A stretch of DNA of 64,000 nt, taken from NCBI GenBank assembly GCA_013214575.1, contig JABSSD010000096.1, positions 62,001-126,000 of the forward strand, read 5' to 3'. The notes under the pieces were generated by a model. That model saw only the letters and a program-made list of their open reading frames with translations, searched no databases and was not told where the DNA came from. The number at the start of each line of letters is the position of its first letter. Positions within the stretch are counted from its first letter, which is position 1. The DNA comes from Paracoccaceae bacterium (GTDB taxonomy: Bacteria > Pseudomonadota > Alphaproteobacteria > Rhodobacterales > Rhodobacteraceae). Both the position numbers and the translations under genes were made by a program. Shown piece after piece: positions 27,701-36,991 of this stretch.

Positions 27701-28857
27701 TGGCTGATAAAACCTTTCTGAACTGGCCCTTTTTTGAGCCGCGCCACAAGGCACTGGCGCAGTCGCTTGACCTCTGGGCGGCAGGCACCGTGGCGGCGGT
27801 TGATCACAGTGACACCGACAGCGCATGCCGCATATTGGTCAAAGCACTGGGCGACGCTGGCTGGCTGCAAAGCTCCGCGGCCGGCGAGGGTGAGACCTTC
27901 GATGTCCGCGCCCTGTGTCTGACCCGTGAAACGCTGGCGCGCCATGATGGTCTGGCAGATTTCGCCTTTGCAATGCAGGGTCTTGGGACCGGGGCATTGT
28001 CGCTGTTCGGCACACCTTCGCAACAGGCGGAATGGCTGCCTTTGACCCGGTCAGGCAAGGCCATTGCCGCCTTTGCGCTGACTGAACCTCAGTCGGGATC
28101 AGATGTTGCCAATTCAACCATGACAGCAACACGCGACGGTGACAGCTATGTGTTGAATGGTGAAAAGACCTGGATTTCAAATGGCGGAATTGCCGACGTC
28201 TATACCGTTTTTGCCCGCACCGGGGATGCACCGGGGGCGCGCGGTCTTTCGGCCTTTGTCATACCGGCGGATGTGCCCGGTTTTGAGGTTGTTGAACGGC
28301 TTGAAACCATGGCGCCCCACCCACTGGCGCGGCTTCGGTTTGCCGATTGCCGGATACCCGCGTCGGCCTTGATTGGCGCGCAGGGGCAGGGGTTCAAAAT
28401 TGCGATGTCAGTTCTGGATGTGTTCCGCTCTACCGTTGCCGCTGCGGCCCTTGGCTTTGCGCGCCGCGCCCTGGACGAGGCCCTGAAACGGGTGAGCACG
28501 CGTCAAATTCAGGGCGCTACGCTGTTTGATTTGCAAATGGTGCAGGGTCACATTGCCGATATGGCTACGGACGTGGATGCCGCAGCATTGCTGGTTTACC
28601 GGGCGGCTTGGGCCAAAGATTCAGGCGCGCCACGCATCACCCGAGAGGCGGCGATGGCCAAGCTATTTTCGACCGATCAGGCCCAAATTGTCATTGATCA
28701 GGCTGTGCAGCTGTTTGGCGGTGATGGCGTGAAGTCGGGTGAGATGGTTGAAAAATTATATCGAGAGATCCGCGCCTTACGAATCTACGAAGGTGCTTCC
28801 GATGTTCAGAAAGTAATCATTGCGCGCCAGACAATGGCTGCATTCCAAGGAGATTGA
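27700..28857 (+). CDS. Acyl-CoA dehydrogenase
   Basis: A 385-residue FAD flavoprotein of the acyl-CoA dehydrogenase family: [20 protein letters not shown] and [19 protein letters not shown] in the middle domain, [20 protein letters not shown] and [20 protein letters not shown] in the C-terminal helical domain. The catalytic base position is the glutamate in IYEGASD. It oxidises an acyl-CoA or cyclohexenecarboxyl-CoA intermediate and passes electrons to ETF. It is part of the anthranilate-type operon; start and stop codons overlap the hydratase gene by one base. Confidence 0.88.
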   Translation: MADKTFLNWPFFEPRHKALAQSLDLWAAGTVAAVDHSDTDSACRILVKALGDAGWLQSSAAGEGETFDVRALCLTRETLARHDGLADFAFAMQGLGTGALSLFGTPSQQAEWLPLTRSGKAIAAFALTEPQSGSDVANSTMTATRDGDSYVLNGEKTWISNGGIADVYTVFARTGDAPGARGLSAFVIPADVPGFEVVERLETMAPHPLARLRFADCRIPASALIGAQGQGFKIAMSVLDVFRSTVAAAALGFARRALDEALKRVSTRQIQGATLFDLQMVQGHIADMATDVDAAALLVYRAAWAKDSGAPRITREAAMAKLFSTDQAQIVIDQAVQLFGGDGVKSGEMVEKLYREIRALRIYEGASDVQKVIIARQTMAAFQGD

Positions 28858-28858
28858 G

Positions 28859-30481
28859 ATGTTGGGACCAACCGGACATGTAGACATGTTTTCAAGAGAT
28901 GGGTTGCCACCGGTTGAACAACAACCGGATTTTCTGCTCGACGGGTTTGACTACCCTGACTATCTCAACGTCGGCTATGAACTGACCGATGCAATGGTTG
29001 CCAAGGGGTTTGGTGACAACACGGCTCTGATTGGAAATGGCCGTCGGCGAACATACAAGGAGTTGACGGATTGGACCAATCGACTGGCGCATGTGCTGGT
29101 CGACGACATGGGGGTCAAACCCGGCAACAGGGTCCTTATCCGGTCGGCCAATAACCCGGCAATGGTCGCTTGCTGGCTGGCGGCAACCAAGGTCGGGGCG
29201 GTTGTGGTCAATACGATGTCGATGCTGCGCGCCAGTGAAATTGGCCAGATTGTCGACAAGGCTGAAATCACCCATGCCCTATGCGACACGCGGCTGATGG
29301 ACGATCTGGTTAAATGTAAGAAAACAAGCAAATACCTTAAGCATGTTTTAGACTTTGATGGCACGCTGAACCATTCTGCCGAACTGGACCGTTTGGCGTT
29401 GCAGAAACCGGTACAATTCGAATCCGTCAAAACCGGTCGTGATGATGTTGCACTGTTGGGATTCACCTCTGGAACCACGGGTGAGCCCAAAGCCACGATG
29501 CATTTCCACCGCGATCTCTTGGTCATTGCGGATGGCTATGCCCGCGAAGTTCTAGACGTTCAGCCCACCGATGTCTTCGTCGGCTCGCCGCCGCTTTCGT
29601 TTACCTTTGGGCTTGGCGGTCTGGCCATTTTCCCTCTGCGCTTTGGCGCTGCGGCGACATTGCTCGAAAATGCGTCACCGCCGTCGTTGATCGAAATCAT
29701 CCAGCAGTACAAGGCAACGATTTGCTTCACGGCGCCAACGGCATATCGGGTGATGCTTGCCTCCATGGATAAGGGCGCCGATCTCTCGTCTCTTCGCGCG
29801 GCGGTTTCAGCCGGCGAGACCCTGCCAGCGCCAATCTATCACGATTGGATCAAGAAAACGGGGAAGCCCATGTTGGATGGCATCGGCGCCACCGAGTTCC
29901 TGCATATTTTTATTTCAAATCGGTTTGAAGATCATCGGCCGGGCTGCACTGGAAAACCCATCGGTAACTATCAGGCGAAGATTGTCGATTCCGATATGGT
30001 TGAACTCCCACGGGGAGAGACCGGGCGTTTGGCCGTTCGAGGGCCAACCGGCTGCCGGCTTTTGAATGACGATCGTCAGTCCGACTATGTCTGTGAGGGC
30101 TGGAACATCACGGGGGACAGCTTTTCCATGGACGAAGATGGCTATCTGTACTTTGCGGCCAGAAACGACGACATGATCATTTCGTCAGGCTACAATATTG
30201 CAGGGCCAGAGGTTGAATCCGCGCTGCTGGAGCATCCGGCGGTATCGGAATGTGCGGTGGTGGGCATTCCGGATGAACACCGTGGAATGCTGGTGCAAGC
30301 GCATGTCGTTTTAAAACAAGGAAACAGTCCATCAGATGAGATCCGCAAGCTCTTGCAGGATCACGTCAAGGAAACCATTTCCCCTTACAAATACCCCAGA
30401 TCCATCAAATTCCACCAATCGCTTCCCAAAACGCCAACCGGAAAAATCCAACGCTTCTTGCTGCGTGAGCTGAGCGAATAG
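28859..30481 (+). CDS. Aromatic acid (2-aminobenzoate/benzoate-type) CoA ligase
   Basis: A 540-residue AMP-forming acyl-CoA synthetase. The P-loop LLGFTSGTTGEPKATMHFHR, the FTFGLGGLAIFPLRFGA segment of benzoate-CoA ligases, the A5 motif DGIGATEFLHIF, A8 hinge region DMIISSGYNIAGPEVE and the catalytic lysine in KTPTGKIQRFLLREL are all present. It activates the aromatic acid to its CoA thioester, the entry step of the pathway. ATG 28859 follows AAGGAG by 5 bases. A 271-base gap (30482-30752) to the transporter genes contains no recognisable gene. Confidence 0.87.
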   Translation: MLGPTGHVDMFSRDGLPPVEQQPDFLLDGFDYPDYLNVGYELTDAMVAKGFGDNTALIGNGRRRTYKELTDWTNRLAHVLVDDMGVKPGNRVLIRSANNPAMVACWLAATKVGAVVVNTMSMLRASEIGQIVDKAEITHALCDTRLMDDLVKCKKTSKYLKHVLDFDGTLNHSAELDRLALQKPVQFESVKTGRDDVALLGFTSGTTGEPKATMHFHRDLLVIADGYAREVLDVQPTDVFVGSPPLSFTFGLGGLAIFPLRFGAAATLLENASPPSLIEIIQQYKATICFTAPTAYRVMLASMDKGADLSSLRAAVSAGETLPAPIYHDWIKKTGKPMLDGIGATEFLHIFISNRFEDHRPGCTGKPIGNYQAKIVDSDMVELPRGETGRLAVRGPTGCRLLNDDRQSDYVCEGWNITGDSFSMDEDGYLYFAARNDDMIISSGYNIAGPEVESALLEHPAVSECAVVGIPDEHRGMLVQAHVVLKQGNSPSDEIRKLLQDHVKETISPYKYPRSIKFHQSLPKTPTGKIQRFLLRELSE

Positions 30482-30752
30482 GCCGAGGCATGGATCTTTG
30501 ATCAAATGCGCTGAAATTCGCCCCCCAGCCATGCTGTTGCCGATGAGATAGCCTTGCCGGAATTTCAGTCCGGGCACTGTTCAACAGGCCAGCCGTTCGA
30601 TTTGGTACTGAAACCATATCTCGACGATGACAGGACACTGGCCAATTCATCACTGGCAAACTGCTTGATACCGGCGGGATCGAGCAGAATTCTAAGGCGC
30701 TGATCAATAAAGCGTTTGATACCGTCAAGGACAACACAGGAGGATCTACCAA

Positions 30753-31886
30753 ATGAAACTTAAATTTCTGGCGCTGGTAACGGCGCTGACATCCGTTGCT
30801 GGCGTGGCGCAGGCCGATGTGAAAGTTGGCATGATTACCACCCTTTCAGGGGGCGGCGCCGGGTTGGGAATTGACGTGCGTGACGGCTTTATGCTGGCCA
30901 TCAAACAGTCCGGTCGCGATGACATTGACGTGGTGATCGAAGATGATCAACGCAAGCCTGACATTGCCGTTCAACTGGCCGACCGGATGATCCAGTCGGA
31001 CAAAGTTGATATTCTGACCGGTATTATCTGGTCAAACCTTGCGATGGCAGTGGTGCCGAGCGCCCTGGCTCAGGGCAAATTCTATCTGTCGCCCAACGCA
31101 GGCCCGTCGCTGCTTGCCGGCAAAGGCTGTCATAAGAATTACTTCAATGTTGCATGGCAGAACGACAACCTGCACGAAGCCGGCGGCGCACATGCCAATA
31201 GCATCGGCTATACCAATACCTTCGTTATGGCGCCAAACTACCCGGCTGGAAAAGACGCATTGACCGGTTTCAAACGTCTTTACGCAGGCGATCTGGCGGG
31301 GGAGCTGTATACCAAGCTTGGCCAAAAAGACTACGCATCCGAAATCGCTCAAATACGGGCCTCCGGCGCCGACAGTGTGTATTTCTTCCTGCCAGGCGGC
31401 ATGGGCATTTCGTTCCTCAAGCAATACGCCGACAGTGGGCTTACACTGCCTTTGGTCGGGCCAGCCTTCAGCTTTGATCAGGGGATTCTTCAGGCGGTTG
31501 GTGACGCAGCCCTTGGCGTTGCAAACACCAGCCAGTGGTCAAAAGACATCGCGAACCCCACAAACCAGGCCTTTGTAACAAGCTTTCAGGCTGAATACGG
31601 CCGTCTTCCATCGCTCTATGCGTCTCAGGGTTTCGACACCGCGAATCTTTTGATCAGCGCGGTTGCCGTTGCTGACGTCGCCGATGCCGATGCCTTTCAG
31701 GCTGCGCTGAAGGCGGCAGATTTCTCGTCAACCCGGGGGGATTTTGCCTTTGCCGAAAACAACCATCCGATTCAGGACATTTTTGTTCGTGAAGTGATCA
31801 AGGAAGGCGACGTTTACACCAATAAAATTGTGTCCACAGCGCTGGAAGATCACTCAAACGCTTACGTTTCTGATTGCAAAATGTAG
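30753..31886 (+). CDS. ABC transporter substrate-binding protein, Liv/aromatic-acid type
   Basis: A 377-residue periplasmic binding protein with a Sec signal peptide (MKLKFLALVTALTSVAGVAQA, cleavage after AQA) and the Peripla_BP_6 opening VKVGMITTLSGGGAGLGIDV. The family binds branched-chain amino acids, amides or aromatic acids; in this setting the ligand is probably anthranilate or a relative. AGGAG lies 8 bases before the ATG. It is the first of five consecutive transporter genes. Confidence 0.88.
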   Translation: MKLKFLALVTALTSVAGVAQADVKVGMITTLSGGGAGLGIDVRDGFMLAIKQSGRDDIDVVIEDDQRKPDIAVQLADRMIQSDKVDILTGIIWSNLAMAVVPSALAQGKFYLSPNAGPSLLAGKGCHKNYFNVAWQNDNLHEAGGAHANSIGYTNTFVMAPNYPAGKDALTGFKRLYAGDLAGELYTKLGQKDYASEIAQIRASGADSVYFFLPGGMGISFLKQYADSGLTLPLVGPAFSFDQGILQAVGDAALGVANTSQWSKDIANPTNQAFVTSFQAEYGRLPSLYASQGFDTANLLISAVAVADVADADAFQAALKAADFSSTRGDFAFAENNHPIQDIFVREVIKEGDVYTNKIVSTALEDHSNAYVSDCKM

Positions 31887-31936
31887 TGACATTGCCGGGC
31901 CGATAATTCGGCCCGGCACCAAGGGGAGGTCAGTGG

Positions 31937-32854
31937 ATGTCGGCAGTATTGCTCATCGAGCAAATTCTAAATGGACTGCAATTCGGAGTGATGTTGTTTT
32001 TGATGGCGGCCGGCCTGACTCTGATCTTTGGGGTGATGGGGCTGATCAATCTTGCACATGGATCCTTTTATATGATCGGGGCATTTGCAGCCGCTGCGAC
32101 CGCTGCTGCAACCGGATCGTTTCTGTTGGCTCTTGCGGCCAGCCTGGTTGCCGCGGCGGTGGCCGGGGCGATTGTTGAAATGACGGTGATCCGGCGGCTA
32201 TATAAACGGGATCACCTGGATCAGGTGCTGGCGACCTTTGCCCTGATTTTGATATTTTCCGAAGGCACCAGATGGCTTTTTGGATCATTCCCGCTATTTT
32301 TAGAAATTCCGGAGTATCTGTCCGGCCCCATTAGCTTGCCTTTTGGAATTCAATATCCGCAATACCGTTTGGCGATTATCGCGGTTGGGCTGCTTGTTGC
32401 GGTTGGGCTGTTTGCACTGATTGCCCGAACACGCATTGGCATTCAAATTCGTGCCGGCGAAAGCGATCGCGAAATGATTGCGGCCTTGGGTGTTGATATA
32501 TCGAAACTATACACGTTTGTTTTTGCCCTTGGCGCGGCATTGGCGGGATTTGCCGGCGCGCTGATCGGCGCCATTCAATCGGTGCAGGTCGGAATGGGCG
32601 AGCCTGTTCTGATCCTGGCCTTTGTCGTCATCGTTATTGGCGGAATTGGCTCCATCAAAGGAGCCCTGTTGGGCGCATTGCTGGTTGGCTTGACCGATAC
32701 GCTGGCCGGGTTTCTATTGCCCGCCGCATTTGGTTTGATCATGGAGCCGTCAGCCGCCGCTTCAGTCGGGTCATCGCTGGCGTCGATGTCCATTTATGTC
32801 CTGATGGCCGGTGTTTTGTTGTTTAGGCCCACTGGCCTGTTTGGAAGGTCGTGA
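31937..32854 (+). CDS. Branched-chain amino acid-type ABC permease LivH
   Basis: A 305-residue polytopic inner-membrane permease: LNGLQFGVMLFLMAAGLTLI then FGVMGLINLAHGSFYMIGAF at the N-terminus, and the coupling region AGESDREMIAALGVDISKLY. It forms one half of the translocation path with the LivM-type protein. Nine or so hydrophobic segments are visible. The next gene begins 1 base after its stop codon. Confidence 0.9.
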   Translation: MSAVLLIEQILNGLQFGVMLFLMAAGLTLIFGVMGLINLAHGSFYMIGAFAAAATAAATGSFLLALAASLVAAAVAGAIVEMTVIRRLYKRDHLDQVLATFALILIFSEGTRWLFGSFPLFLEIPEYLSGPISLPFGIQYPQYRLAIIAVGLLVAVGLFALIARTRIGIQIRAGESDREMIAALGVDISKLYTFVFALGAALAGFAGALIGAIQSVQVGMGEPVLILAFVVIVIGGIGSIKGALLGALLVGLTDTLAGFLLPAAFGLIMEPSAAASVGSSLASMSIYVLMAGVLLFRPTGLFGRS

Positions 32855-32855
32855 C

Positions 32856-33839
32856 ATGCGCAAAGAAACAATCCTAAACGCCTGTGTTCTGTTGGGCCTG
32901 CTTGCCGTCCCGCTATGGGCGCTGCGTGTGGACGAGCCGTTTATCATTACCCTCGCGACCAAGGCCGTTATCTTTGCCATCGCCGGGGTGGGTCTGAATT
33001 TTTCCCTTGGTCTTGGTGGACTTGTAAGCCTGGGACATGCGGCCTTCTTTGGCATTGGCGGCTATTCAATGGGCATTCTGGCAAGCCATGCGCAAAGCTA
33101 CACCCCTTTGATGGGCTGGCCGCTGGTCATTGATGGTACCAACTCGATGCCGCTCATATGGCTGTTTGCCGTCTTGATCAGTTCCCTGTTCGCCCTTGTT
33201 ATCGGCGCGCTCAGTCTGCGGACCTCTGGGGTCTATTTCATAATGATCACCCTGGCCTTTGGTCAAATGCTGTTCTTTTTCATGATCAGCTGGCCTGCAT
33301 ATGGCGGCGAGGATGGCCTTGTGATCTATGTTCGGAATGGCTTCCCTGGGCTGAACACACTTGATCCGATCCAATTCTTTGGCATCTGCTTTGCCCTTCT
33401 TTGTGGCGTGTTGCTGGCAGTGTCGCGCATTGCAAGATCATCCTTTGGTTTGGCACTGGGGGGGGCGCGTCAGAATGAAGAGCGGATGCAGGCCGTTGGG
33501 CTGGTTCCGTGTAAGCTCTATTTGATCGCGTTTACGATTTCTGGCGCAATCACCGGCCTATCGGGAGCTTTGTTTGCCGATCTGAACCGGTTTGTCAGTC
33601 CGACAATGTTCAGCTGGCAGATGTCGGGCGAGATAATGATCTTCATTATCCTTGGAGGCACCGGGCGTTTGTTTGGGCCGGTTGTCGGCGCGGCTGTGTT
33701 TATTCTGCTTGAGTATCTGTTGGGGGGATTATCCGAGTTTTGGCATGTCTATCTCGGGGCAATCCTGCTGGGCGTGGTTCTGTTCGCGCGCGGAGGCCTG
33801 ATTGAATTGATTGTCGGCAGAGAGGTTGCCCATGACTGA
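32856..33839 (+). CDS. Branched-chain amino acid-type ABC permease LivM
   Basis: A 327-residue polytopic permease with the LivM signature LNFSLGLGGLVSLGHAAFFG and coupling loop GGARQNEERMQAVGLVPCKL. The start ATG 32856 (MRKETILNACVL) follows GGAAGG; the open frame continues further upstream without homology. It pairs with the LivH-type protein. The stop overlaps the ATPase gene by 8 bases (ATGACTGA). Confidence 0.9.
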   Translation: MRKETILNACVLLGLLAVPLWALRVDEPFIITLATKAVIFAIAGVGLNFSLGLGGLVSLGHAAFFGIGGYSMGILASHAQSYTPLMGWPLVIDGTNSMPLIWLFAVLISSLFALVIGALSLRTSGVYFIMITLAFGQMLFFFMISWPAYGGEDGLVIYVRNGFPGLNTLDPIQFFGICFALLCGVLLAVSRIARSSFGLALGGARQNEERMQAVGLVPCKLYLIAFTISGAITGLSGALFADLNRFVSPTMFSWQMSGEIMIFIILGGTGRLFGPVVGAAVFILLEYLLGGLSEFWHVYLGAILLGVVLFARGGLIELIVGREVAHD

Positions 33840-34593
33840 TCCTATTCTCGATGTCCGCAATATTTCAAAATCTTTCGGGGCGCTGAAGGCCAGTGACAAC
33901 ATTTCGCTGACATTGGTCCCGGGCGAAATACATGCGCTAATTGGCCCAAACGGCGCCGGGAAATCAACGCTGATCAAACAGATTGCGGGTGGGTTGCAGG
34001 CTGACAGCGGCGAGGTCTGGTTTGATGGTGAGAATGTCACTGGTAAAACCACGGTCGAACGGGCACGGCTTGGTCTGGGCCGGACCTTCCAGGTCTCTTC
34101 CCTGGCCATGGATTACACGGTGTCGCAAAATGTGGTGCTTGGGGCTTTGGGGCACCGTGGCAAGATCGGGCTTAAGGGGTTTTTCCGCCCGGCCATGAAA
34201 GACACGGCGCTTTTGGATGTGGCAAATGACGCGCTGTCGCAGGTTGGCCTGGACGGTTTTGCAAAGACGCGTACATCCGAGCTGTCGCATGGTCAGCGTC
34301 GCCAACTGGAGGTTGCGGTGGCCCTGACACTGTCACCCAAAGTGTTTTTGATGGATGAACCGATGGCCGGTCTGGGAGCCGAAGGATCACTTCGATTGAC
34401 CGGATTTCTGGATCAGTTGCGCCAGCAGGCACCAATCCTATTGGTTGAGCACGATATGGACGCGGTATTTTCGCTGGCGGACAGGATCAGCGTATTGGTT
34501 TACGGCAAGATTGTTGCGACAGGCACGGTGGATGAAATCCGCTCCAACCCAATCGTGCGAACGGCCTATCTAGGGGAGGACGACGAGACATGA
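33832..34593 (+). CDS. Branched-chain amino acid-type ABC ATPase LivG
   Basis: A 253-residue ATPase: Walker A GPNGAGKSTLIKQIAGG, signature LSHGQRRQLEVAVAL, Walker B VFLMDEPMAG, switch His in LVEHDMD. Length and order identify it as the LivG-type subunit. Note that the usual E of the signature context and the Walker B glutamate are present, so it should hydrolyse ATP. It overlaps livM by 8 bases and livF by ATGA. Confidence 0.9.
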   Translation: MTDPILDVRNISKSFGALKASDNISLTLVPGEIHALIGPNGAGKSTLIKQIAGGLQADSGEVWFDGENVTGKTTVERARLGLGRTFQVSSLAMDYTVSQNVVLGALGHRGKIGLKGFFRPAMKDTALLDVANDALSQVGLDGFAKTRTSELSHGQRRQLEVAVALTLSPKVFLMDEPMAGLGAEGSLRLTGFLDQLRQQAPILLVEHDMDAVFSLADRISVLVYGKIVATGTVDEIRSNPIVRTAYLGEDDET

Positions 34594-35279
34594 GCCTATT
34601 GGAACTGTCGCATGTGTCTGCGTTTTACGGGTCATCACAGGCTCTTTTTGATGTTGATCTCAGTATAGATGAGGGGCAGGTCCTTGCCGTTCTGGGCCGA
34701 AATGGCATGGGTAAATCGACAACTGTTAAGGTGATTTGCCGCATGCTTGCAAATCGTGGCGGCAGCGTGTTTTTCGCCGGGCAAGACCTGGCAAATGTGC
34801 CAACGCACCGCGCGGCGCGCCTCGGCTTGGGTCTTGTCCCCGAAGGCCGCCGGTGTTTCCCAAATCTGACCGTCTATGAAAACCTGATTGCCTCGGCCCG
34901 GCCCGGCGCCTGGGATTTTTCGGCCATTGCCAAGCTCTTTCCCCGGTTGGAGGAACGCCGTAATCAACTGTCGACCTCCCTGTCTGGCGGCGAGCAACAA
35001 ATGCTGGCAATCGGCCGTGCGCTGATGACGAACCCGCGTTTGCTGATCCTCGACGAGGCAACTGAAGGCCTGGCTCCGGTGGTGAGAACCGAAATTTGGG
35101 GCGTAATATCCCGCCTGAAAAATGAGACAGATATGGCGATCCTGGTTATCGACAAATCTCTGAAGGAACTGGGAACGGTGGCCGACACAGGGGTAATCCT
35201 CGAAAAAGGCCGCTCTGTCTGGAGTGGGGCATTTAGTGACCTTACACCGCAAATCACCGATCGGTACCTGGGCGTTTAG
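34590..35279 (+). CDS. Branched-chain amino acid-type ABC ATPase LivF
   Basis: A 229-residue ATPase with Walker A LGRNGMGKSTTVKVICR, the LivF-specific GLGLVPEGRRCFPNLTVYEN, signature SLSGGEQQMLAIGRAL and Walker B LLILDEATEGL. In LivF proteins the switch histidine segment normally reads LVEQ or LVEH; here it is LVIDKSLKEL, so the canonical His is replaced. The energy-coupling role probably rests partly on the LivG subunit. It overlaps livG by ATGA. Confidence 0.9.
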   Translation: MSLLELSHVSAFYGSSQALFDVDLSIDEGQVLAVLGRNGMGKSTTVKVICRMLANRGGSVFFAGQDLANVPTHRAARLGLGLVPEGRRCFPNLTVYENLIASARPGAWDFSAIAKLFPRLEERRNQLSTSLSGGEQQMLAIGRALMTNPRLLILDEATEGLAPVVRTEIWGVISRLKNETDMAILVIDKSLKELGTVADTGVILEKGRSVWSGAFSDLTPQITDRYLGV

Positions 35280-35334
35280 CAGATCAGTTTCAGATTGCTG
35301 CCAAGCTAGAACAACATTTGCAGGAGAGAAGAAC

Positions 35335-35736
35335 ATGAACAATAAAATTATTCACCCCGAAGGTTGGGCGCCTACCAAGGGATATGCGAACGGTGTTTTG
35401 GCTGGCGATGGTACGCTTTATGTCGGTGGTCAAGTGGGCTGGACCGCAGAGCAGGTGTTTGTCGACCATAGTTTCATTGGCCAGATGGAACAGGTGCTTC
35501 GGAATATTCTGGCCGTGGTTGAAGCCGCTGACGGAACGGCCGAGGACCTCGTGCGTCTTACCTGGTTTGTAAAGGACAAAAAGGAGTATCTGGCTCATCA
35601 ACGTGAAATCGGCCAGGCCTACCGCCGGGTGCTGGGCTCTAATTTTCCTGCAATGTCAATGGTTGTCGTTTTGGATTTGATAGAGGACGAGGCGCTTCTC
35701 GAAGTTGAGGCGACGGCTTTCCTCGATGGAAAGTAA
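35335..35736 (+). CDS. RidA-family (YjgF/UK114) protein
   Basis: A 133-residue trimeric RidA-fold protein (GWAPTKGYANGVLAGDGTLY, VGGQVGW, FIGQMEQVLRNILAVVEAA, FPAMSMVVVLDLIEDEALLEVEA). RidA enzymes hydrolyse reactive enamines and imines to ketones and ammonia. The product of 2-aminobenzoyl-CoA monooxygenase/reductase is a cyclic enamine, so this protein may release the amino group; that is an inference from context. The conserved Arg of RidA proper is not obvious (usual RxQxF stretch absent), placing it in a divergent subgroup. CAGGAGAG precedes the ATG. Last gene of the catabolic cluster. Confidence 0.85.
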   Translation: MNNKIIHPEGWAPTKGYANGVLAGDGTLYVGGQVGWTAEQVFVDHSFIGQMEQVLRNILAVVEAADGTAEDLVRLTWFVKDKKEYLAHQREIGQAYRRVLGSNFPAMSMVVVLDLIEDEALLEVEATAFLDGK

Positions 35737-35749
35737 GCGTTTCAGCTGG

Positions 35750-35862
35750 TCACCCGCGACCCACATGGCCAACCGCGCCGCCGCTGTCGCCGCGTGGCGC
35801 CGGTTTGGGTTCCAGGTTTTAGCGGCAAACTGAGACCCGTTCGGACTGGCCTGACAGCCCCA
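35750..35862 (+). mobile_element. Remnant of the 3' end of a second type of IS6-family element
   Basis: The stretch CCAACCGCGCCGCCGCT (about 35770) and TGGCGCCGG resemble the transposase tail NRTAALAEWRQLG of the IS6 copies further right. GACCCGTTCGGACTGG then CCTGACAGC near 35830-35853 resembles their terminal repeat (GACCAGTTCGAATTGG then TCTGACAGC). Identity is clearly lower than between copies 1 and 2, so this is a third, older element end lying next to copy 1. Confidence 0.5.
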
Positions 35863-35916
35863 CCACCCATGCCCATCTCGATTTTCCATACGGAATATTC
35901 TCTCAATTCGTGCGCG

Positions 35917-36755
35917 GGTCTTGTCAGAGGAAACTCGGTTGTGAAGGGCAGGGCGGCGATTTGGCTTCTCGGTATGACAAAACACAGCCCATTTTGGTAT
36001 TTCAAGACCAGTCCCGACATCATCCGCCTTGCGGTGATGTTGTAGGTCCGGTTCCCTCTTTCGCTCCGGAAAGTGGAGGATTTGCTGCATGAGCGCGGGA
36101 TCGAAATCAGTCATGAGACTGTGCGATTTTGGTGGAATCGCTTTGGGCCGTTGTTCGCCGCGGAGATCCGAAGAAAACGGGTTCAGCACCTTCATGCTCA
36201 TTCGAATTGGAAATCGCATTTGGACGAGGTGTTCCTAAAAATCAACGGTGAAACCCATTATCTCTGGCGGGCTGTCGATCACGAGGGCGAGGTGCCTGAA
36301 AGCAATGAAGCACTTTGGCCCACCACATGCCATCGTGACCGATCTACTTCGGTCTTACGGCGCCGCGATGAAGGTCATCGGCAATGCTGACAAACAAGAA
36401 ATCGACCGTAGGTTGAATAACCGGGGTGAGAATTCTCATCTACTGCCTGGCAGTGGTTTGCTAGCAAACCACGAGAAGGGGCCATTTCGACGACGAGAGC
36501 GAGCCATGCTGCGCTTCCGCCGAATGCGAAGTTTGCAGAAGTTCGTCTCCGTACACGCCTCGGTTTACAATCACTTCAATCGCTGCCCGGCAGGGTATGT
36601 TTACATACCCGAGAGGGGTGGAACGTCACCTTTATTCACGCGGAAATTTCAAACTCAACCGCACCGCCGCTCTCGCTGAGTGGCGCCAACTTGGCGCGGC
36701 ATAAAGGACAGTCATGTTGTCCTTGCAGAGACCAGTTCGAATTGGTCTGACAGCA
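35917..36755 (+). pseudogene. IS6-family element, copy 1 (defective transposase)
   Basis: It encodes pieces of an IS6/IS26-type DDE transposase (MTKHSPFWYFKTSPDIIRLA, EDLLHERGIEISHETVRFWW, AIVTDLLRSYGAAMKVIGNA, RRRERAMLRFRRMRSLQKF). Lesions: an in-frame TAG at 36043-36045 where relatives have a Tyr codon, a deletion of about 54 bases near 36305 that shifts frame and removes one catalytic Asp region, a short extra segment around 36440-36480, and a frame change near the C-terminus. Ends carry CTGTCAGA-like inverted repeats. The TAG and both inserts are shared with copy 2 (46244-47135), in the same orientation. Confidence 0.85.
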
Positions 36756-36991
36756 CCCACGCACTGGCTTACAATCTGGGTGTCTTCTTACAGGGCGTCG
36801 AGTTGCCCGAGGAGATGGCCGACTGGTCGCTGACCAGCCTGCAGACCCGGCTGATCAAAATCGGCGCAAAAGTTGTGCGACACGCCCGCGTCATCACATT
36901 CCAATTGGACGACGTCGCAGTCAGCGGCGATCTGTTCAACCGCATTTTGGCGGCTATCAATCGGTTGCGCGCACCGCCAGTGCCCGACTGA
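36756..36991 (+). pseudogene. IS1380-family transposase C-terminal fragment
   Basis: The frame (HALAYNLGVFLQGVELPEEM, then WSLTSLQTRLIKIGAKVVRH and VTFQLDD-like ARVITFQLDDVAVSGDLFN) is the C-terminal end of IS1380-type transposases, ending LRAPPVPD at 36991. It is interrupted by IS6 copy 1, which joins it directly at 36755, so the IS6 element inserted into or recombined with an older IS1380. The 298 bases that follow (36992-37289) contain no gene; they include a hairpin with arms AAACGCGC and GCGCGTTT at 37245-37266. Confidence 0.7.

Noticed and set aside
30482-30752. Possible small gene between the CoA ligase and the transporter
   Set aside because: A 47-codon frame ending near 30710 has no start codon, ribosome site or recognisable sequence; the gap probably holds the transporter promoter.
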